Origin: Bradyrhizobium lablabi
GTDB taxonomy: Bacteria > Pseudomonadota > Alphaproteobacteria > Rhizobiales > Xanthobacteraceae
Assembly (NCBI RefSeq): GCF_018129385.1
Contig: NZ_JAFCLN010000003.1
Location: 208,501 to 272,500, forward strand
Direction: 5' to 3'
Length of the DNA: 64,000 bases
Below are positions 60,628 to 64,000 of the stretch, piece by piece. The position numbers were made by a program, and so were the translations under genes. How positions within the stretch are numbered: the stretch's first letter is position 1; each line of letters starts with the position of its first letter. The notes beneath the pieces were generated by a model. The model was not told the DNA's origin. It saw only the letters and a program-made list of their open reading frames with translations, and did no database searches.

Positions 60628-60750
60628 CGTGCCCTGGATGCGGTGCAATGTGAAACGTTGCGCCGCAGAGCCGGGGCCCATTCTATAATGAACCCATGGG
60701 CCCCGGCTCTGCGAAGCAGCGCTTACGCGCTGCATCGCGTCCGGGACACG
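60628..60750. repeat. Palindromic repeat, family G, with perfect 18-bp stem
   Basis: GCAGAGCCGGGGCCCAT (60665-60681) and ATGGGCCCCGGCTCTGC (60696-60712) are exact inverted copies with a 14-nt loop containing TATAAT; one further base pair extends it. Flanks GCGCTTACGCGCTGCATCGCGTCC continue the element. The strength may make it a barrier to transcription between the oxygenase and the next gene. Confidence 0.85.
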
Positions 60751-60769
60751 ATAGCCGGATCAATGCATC

Positions 60770-62134
60770 ATGAACCTTTTCCATCTCCTCAATGCCCGCC
60801 GCGCCGCCGGCAAGCCTGTCCGCGTCGCGCTGATCGGCGCCGGCAAATTCGGCTCGATGTTTTTGTCGCAGGTACCGCACACGCCGGGGCTCGAGGTATC
60901 AGTCATCATCGACATCGACCGCGACCGTGCGCGCGAGGCCTGCCGCACCGTCGGGTGGGATGAGGCGCGGATCGCCGCCACGGCCTTCACCGATGACGGC
61001 GCCCGCGCCATCGCGGGCGGCGCGATGGATGTGGTGGTGGAGGCGACCGGCAATCCCGCGGTTGGAATCAAGCATGCCCGCGCGGCGATCGCGGCGGGCA
61101 AGCATGTCGTGATGGTCAATGTCGAAGCCGACGTGCTGGCGGGGCCGTTGCTGGCGGAAGAAGCGCGCAAGGGCGGCGTGGTCTATTCGCTGGCTTATGG
61201 CGACCAGCCGGCGCTGACCGCCGAAATGGTCGACTGGGCGCGTGCGACAGGTTTTCGCGTGGTCGCCGCAGGCAAGGGCACAAAATATTTGCCGGCCTAT
61301 CACGATGTGACGCCGGAGGGCGTGTGGGGCCATTACGGGCTCACCGCCGCCGAAGCGCAATCGGCCGGCATGAATCCGCAGATGTTCAACTCGTTCCTCG
61401 ACGGCACCAAATCGGCGATCGAGATGGCCGCCATCGCCAACGCCTGCACCCTCGACGTACCCACTGGCGGCCTACTGTTTCCGCCCTGCGGCGTCGACGA
61501 TCTGCCGCATGTGATGCGGCCGCGCGAAAAGGGCGGCGTGCTGGACAAATCCGGTGTGGTGGAAGTGGTGTCCTCGCTGGAGCGCGACGGCCGGCCGGTG
61601 TTCCGCGATCTGCGCTGGGGCGTCTATGTCGTGCTGGAAGCGCCGAACGATTACGCCGCCGATTGCTTCAGGCAATATGGCCTCAAGACCGACGCCAGCG
61701 GGCGCTACGCGGCGATGTACAAGCCGTATCACCTGATCGGGCTGGAGCTGAACATCTCGATCCTGTCGGCGGCGCTGCGGGGCGAGCCGACCGGCCAGCC
61801 GCATGGATTCCGCGGCGACGTTGCATCCATCGCCAAGCGCGACCTGCGTGCCGGCGAAATGCTCGACGGCGAAGGCGGCTACACCGTGTGGGGCAAGTTG
61901 ATGCCGGCAGCGGCAAGCCTCGCCGCCGGCGCACTGCCGATCGGGCTGGCGCATCGCGTCAAGCTGAAGAACAACGTCGCCCACGGCGAGGTGGTGCGCT
62001 GGAGCGACGTCGAGTTCGACGCAAGTAGCGATGCGGTAAAGACACGCAAGGCGATGGAAGCGACCTTCGGCGCCACTTCCACCTCTCCGCGCCTGCGGGG
62101 AGAGGTCGGATTGCATGAAATGCAATCCGGGTGA
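60770..62134 (+). CDS. NAD(P)-dependent dehydrogenase with SAF-type C-terminus
   Basis: 454 residues. The Rossmann motif is VRVALIGAGKFGSMFLSQV; homoserine-dehydrogenase-like blocks include VVVEATGNPAVGIKHARAAIAAGKHVVMVNVEAD. The C-terminal domain (about 355-430) has SAF-like strands (AKRDLRAGEMLDGEGGYTVWGKL), for which relatives are often called FlgA in error. It oxidises or reduces a hydroxy acid or aldehyde. The last 17 codons (SPRLRGEVGLHEMQSG) are family-F repeat sequence, so the native end has been shifted. Confidence 0.88.
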   Translation: MNLFHLLNARRAAGKPVRVALIGAGKFGSMFLSQVPHTPGLEVSVIIDIDRDRAREACRTVGWDEARIAATAFTDDGARAIAGGAMDVVVEATGNPAVGIKHARAAIAAGKHVVMVNVEADVLAGPLLAEEARKGGVVYSLAYGDQPALTAEMVDWARATGFRVVAAGKGTKYLPAYHDVTPEGVWGHYGLTAAEAQSAGMNPQMFNSFLDGTKSAIEMAAIANACTLDVPTGGLLFPPCGVDDLPHVMRPREKGGVLDKSGVVEVVSSLERDGRPVFRDLRWGVYVVLEAPNDYAADCFRQYGLKTDASGRYAAMYKPYHLIGLELNISILSAALRGEPTGQPHGFRGDVASIAKRDLRAGEMLDGEGGYTVWGKLMPAAASLAAGALPIGLAHRVKLKNNVAHGEVVRWSDVEFDASSDAVKTRKAMEATFGATSTSPRLRGEVGLHEMQSG

Positions 62135-62215
62135 GGGGACTCTCTGCGAGTCCCGATGCCGCACTACCCCTCACCCCCAACCCTCTCCCCGCAAGAGCGG
62201 GGCGAGGGGGTACAG
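62087..62215. repeat. Palindromic repeat, family F variant (copy 3), overlapping two coding ends
   Basis: CTCTCCGCGCCTGCGGGGAGAG...CCCTCTCCCCGCAAGAGCGGGGCGAGGG: arms of a different inner sequence from copies at 52683 and 55226 but the same design. It codes the C-termini of both convergent genes. Confidence 0.75.
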
Positions 62216-63315
62216 CGGCTTCCGCGGAAGCAGTTATGGCAATAGACGCTGCTCGCGTGCCAGCCTGAACCACTCCGGAACATCGCTTCGGTATCCATCA
62301 TCTCGGTGAAGCCGGCCTGGTTGATCTTCACCGTCGAGGAGATCGACGCCGGACCTGGTTCGGTCTGACCATAGCGCATCTGGTAATCGGCGTACTGGAA
62401 GGACAGGCCGACGAATTCTTCCAGGCCAGGTGCAATCAGATTGTGTTTGCGGCGCAGCTCGTTCCATGGCGCGATCCAGTTCTTGTATTCCTGCGCCATC
62501 GACAGCGGCGCGGCCTTGCCGGGCCTCATGCCGAGCCCATCGGCGATCGCCGGCCAGATGTTCTCCCAGGTGTAAACATCGCCATTGGTGACGTTGAAGG
62601 CTTCGTTGCGCGCGGCGTCCGATTCGCCGCACCAGGCGATCGCGCGCGCCAGCAGATCGACATCGACCGCCTGCCCCACCCGCGGCGCGCCGCCGGGATA
62701 GTCGAGATCGCGTCCCTGCTCGCGCAAAATGGCGGCGTACACGCCAAGCGGCGGGATCAGGTCCATCGCGCCGCCCATGGCGAGGCCAACGATCAGCACC
62801 GGACGCAGGATGCTGAAGTGCCAGGACTTGCCCTTCTGCAAGTCCCGCAGGAAATTCTCCTGCGCCCAATAGAAATTCGGCTGCTCGTACATTTCCGAGC
62901 GGCCTTCGCGTGCCGGCACCTTGAGCGGGCGGACATGGGAGCCGTAAGCCTTGGTCCCCTGTAGCAGCGCGACGTGCCTGAGCTGCGGCGCGGTCGGCTC
63001 GAGCGCGGTCATCAGGTTGCGCAGCATCCGGTCGTTGGTGTCGATCTGGTGCGGATCGCGCCAGCCGTCGACCAGGTTCGGCGCCTCATAGAGCGCGGCG
63101 AAGATCAGATGGGTTGCGCCGTGCAGCTCGGTCGCCGCTTGCGTGCATTGAGCCGGATCGGTCAGATCGATCGGGACGTGGCGGGCACCATACAATTCCC
63201 GCGGCTTGCGGCGCGAGAGCGCGATTACTTCACATCCTCCGACGCTGCCAAAATGGCGTAACGCCGCGTTTCCCACGAGCCCCGTCGCGCCCGCGACGAT
63301 TACTTTCTTGGCCAT
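62164..63315 (-). CDS. PRISE-like SDR (progesterone 5-beta-reductase/iridoid-synthase family)
   Basis: 383 residues. NAD(P) motif VIVAGATGLVGNAALRHF; the PRISE signature NFYWAQENFL (Tyr in NFYW, Glu in QENF) replaces YxxxK; IAWCGESDAARNEAFNVTNGDVYTWENIWPAIADGLG is the extended-SDR lid. These enzymes reduce enones with NADPH. The core ends near MDTEAMFRSG; the last 20 residues (CTPSPRSCGERVGGEG) come from a repeat. Confidence 0.93.
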   Translation of the reverse strand: MAKKVIVAGATGLVGNAALRHFGSVGGCEVIALSRRKPRELYGARHVPIDLTDPAQCTQAATELHGATHLIFAALYEAPNLVDGWRDPHQIDTNDRMLRNLMTALEPTAPQLRHVALLQGTKAYGSHVRPLKVPAREGRSEMYEQPNFYWAQENFLRDLQKGKSWHFSILRPVLIVGLAMGGAMDLIPPLGVYAAILREQGRDLDYPGGAPRVGQAVDVDLLARAIAWCGESDAARNEAFNVTNGDVYTWENIWPAIADGLGMRPGKAAPLSMAQEYKNWIAPWNELRRKHNLIAPGLEEFVGLSFQYADYQMRYGQTEPGPASISSTVKINQAGFTEMMDTEAMFRSGSGWHASSVYCHNCFRGSRCTPSPRSCGERVGGEG

Positions 63316-63681
63316 TCACACGTTCTCCGGTGCGATTTGCGCAGCTTGAGTAGCAGATGACGGCGGCGGCCGGCAGCCCCGAAAGGAAAGCCTCGCCCAG
63401 GGAATGGGCAGCCCATACGACTTTGGTGCAAGATTTGGCGTTAACTCTTGCCCTTTCGCACATGCATTGAGCCGCGATGCCCCCTGATCCGGCTTGATTC
63501 CTGAGGACCGATTGGCCATCCTGCCCGCAGTCTGGAATTTTAGAACGTTCGGTTTTTCGCAACTTCCCAAGGCAGGGGTTCGGGAAGCCAGGTTTCAGAT
63601 AACAAAACGCCGATCGTCGGCGAAAAAAGCGACACCAAGATCGCACTCGTCGCCGGAAACTCGGCACAACGGAGGAAGCGA
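63316..63681. other. Divergent intergenic region, no gene seen
   Basis: 366 bp between the PRISE gene start and the TRAP gene start. Only shadow ORFs on both strands. The right end has the GGAGGAAGCGA RBS. I see no clear promoter or operator. Confidence 0.5.
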
Positions 63682-64000
63682 ATGAAACGTCGTGATTTCT
63701 TGAAAGCAGGTGGCGTGGGTCTGGCGGCAAGCGCTGCGGTCGCAGCGCCTGCCATTGCGCAGTCAAACCCCGAAATCAGGTGGCGCCTGGCCGCGAGCTG
63801 GCCGAAGGCGCTCGATACGCTGTACGGCGGCTGCGAGTATTTCTGCAAGCGCGTTGCCGAAGTCACCGACAACAAATTCCAGATCCAGCCGTTCGCCGCC
63901 GGCGAAATCGTGCCGGGCCTGCAGGTGCTCGATGCGGTGCAGAGCGGCACGGTCGAGATGGGCAACACCGCGCTGTATTACTACTGGGGCAAGAACCCCG
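63682..64000 (+). CDS. TRAP transporter substrate-binding protein DctP-type (5' part)
   Basis: 106 codons up to the edge, from ATG 63682 behind GGAGGAAGCGA. Twin-arginine signal MKRRDFLKAGGVGLAASAAVAAPAIAQ, then the DctP domain: IRWRLAASWPKALDTLYGGCEYFCKRVAEVTDNKFQIQPFAAGEIVPGLQVLDAVQSGTVEMGNTALYYYWGK. The family averages about 360 residues, so roughly a third is present. It binds a carboxylic acid or sugar acid for TRAP uptake; the permease would follow to the right. Confidence 0.92.
   Translation, partial: MKRRDFLKAGGVGLAASAAVAAPAIAQSNPEIRWRLAASWPKALDTLYGGCEYFCKRVAEVTDNKFQIQPFAAGEIVPGLQVLDAVQSGTVEMGNTALYYYWGKNP

Noticed and set aside
58975..60735. Extension of the methyltransferase frame by 587 codons.
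   Set aside because: The true start at 58974 has GGAGGG; the extension is antisense to the GntR and dioxygenase genes.

Overview
The window is high-GC alphaproteobacterial chromosome, most probably Bradyrhizobium or a close relative. The best evidence is a ROSE-type RNA thermometer in front of a small heat-shock gene (41203-41314), a hallmark of Bradyrhizobium. The many interspersed palindromic intergenic repeats, an orphan PF04392 binding protein, DUF3551 and ECF41-type genes also fit. Both ends cut genes. I see no rRNA, CRISPR array, phage or intact insertion sequence, and one tRNA (initiator tRNA-Met).

Layout. 1-0.93 kb: end of a zinc-type ABC uptake operon with a His-rich mini-protein and a perfect Zur box. 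0.93-4 kb: repeat-rich, gene-poor accessory stretch with small membrane or secreted ORFs. 4-6.1 kb: RidA, an orphan ABC binding protein and a VOC protein. 6.3-18 kb: lipoprotein, UspA, three Ala/Pro-rich single-pass membrane proteins, GST, a SnoaL protein, a TetR/SDR divergent pair with a clear inverted-repeat operator, cupin, PepSY protein, a TPR protein and a cold-shock protein. 18-29 kb: paired permeases, CrcB, Fe/Mn superoxide dismutase, a caspase-like protein, GNAT, MATE pump, DUF2147, DUF3095 and HtpG. 29-38 kb: MBL protein, kelch protein, a LuxR-type regulator surrounded by matching 16-bp dyads, a PQ-loop (SemiSWEET-like) protein and a 1280-residue autotransporter. 38-43 kb: MFS, TAXI-type binding protein, then the ROSE/Hsp20 unit with small ORFs behind it and tRNA-fMet on the other strand. 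43-53 kb: GMC oxidoreductase, CvpA, then a co-directional catabolic-looking run (SDR, quinone reductase, MBL, FAH, GST, serine hydrolase, second MBL). 53-64 kb: Ogt, tandem alpha/beta hydrolases, a carboxymuconolactone-decarboxylase/ECF41 divergent pair with a perfect ECF41 promoter, M20 peptidase, methyltransferase, a GntR-controlled dioxygenase/dehydrogenase unit, a PRISE-like reductase and the start of a TRAP binding protein.

Working together. Several compact regulator-target modules can be read from the DNA: Zur box with metal uptake, TetR with SDR, LuxR with dyads, ROSE with Hsp20, ECF41 with CMD, and GntR with PhyH and SAF dehydrogenase. Between them lie at least seven families of palindromic repeat. 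In places these have supplied start or stop codons and terminal residues of neighbouring ORFs (2.7-3.2 kb; 62.1-62.2 kb).

Start codons were chosen from visible ribosome binding sites and family N-termini; all family names come from recognition of sequence motifs, not from searches.
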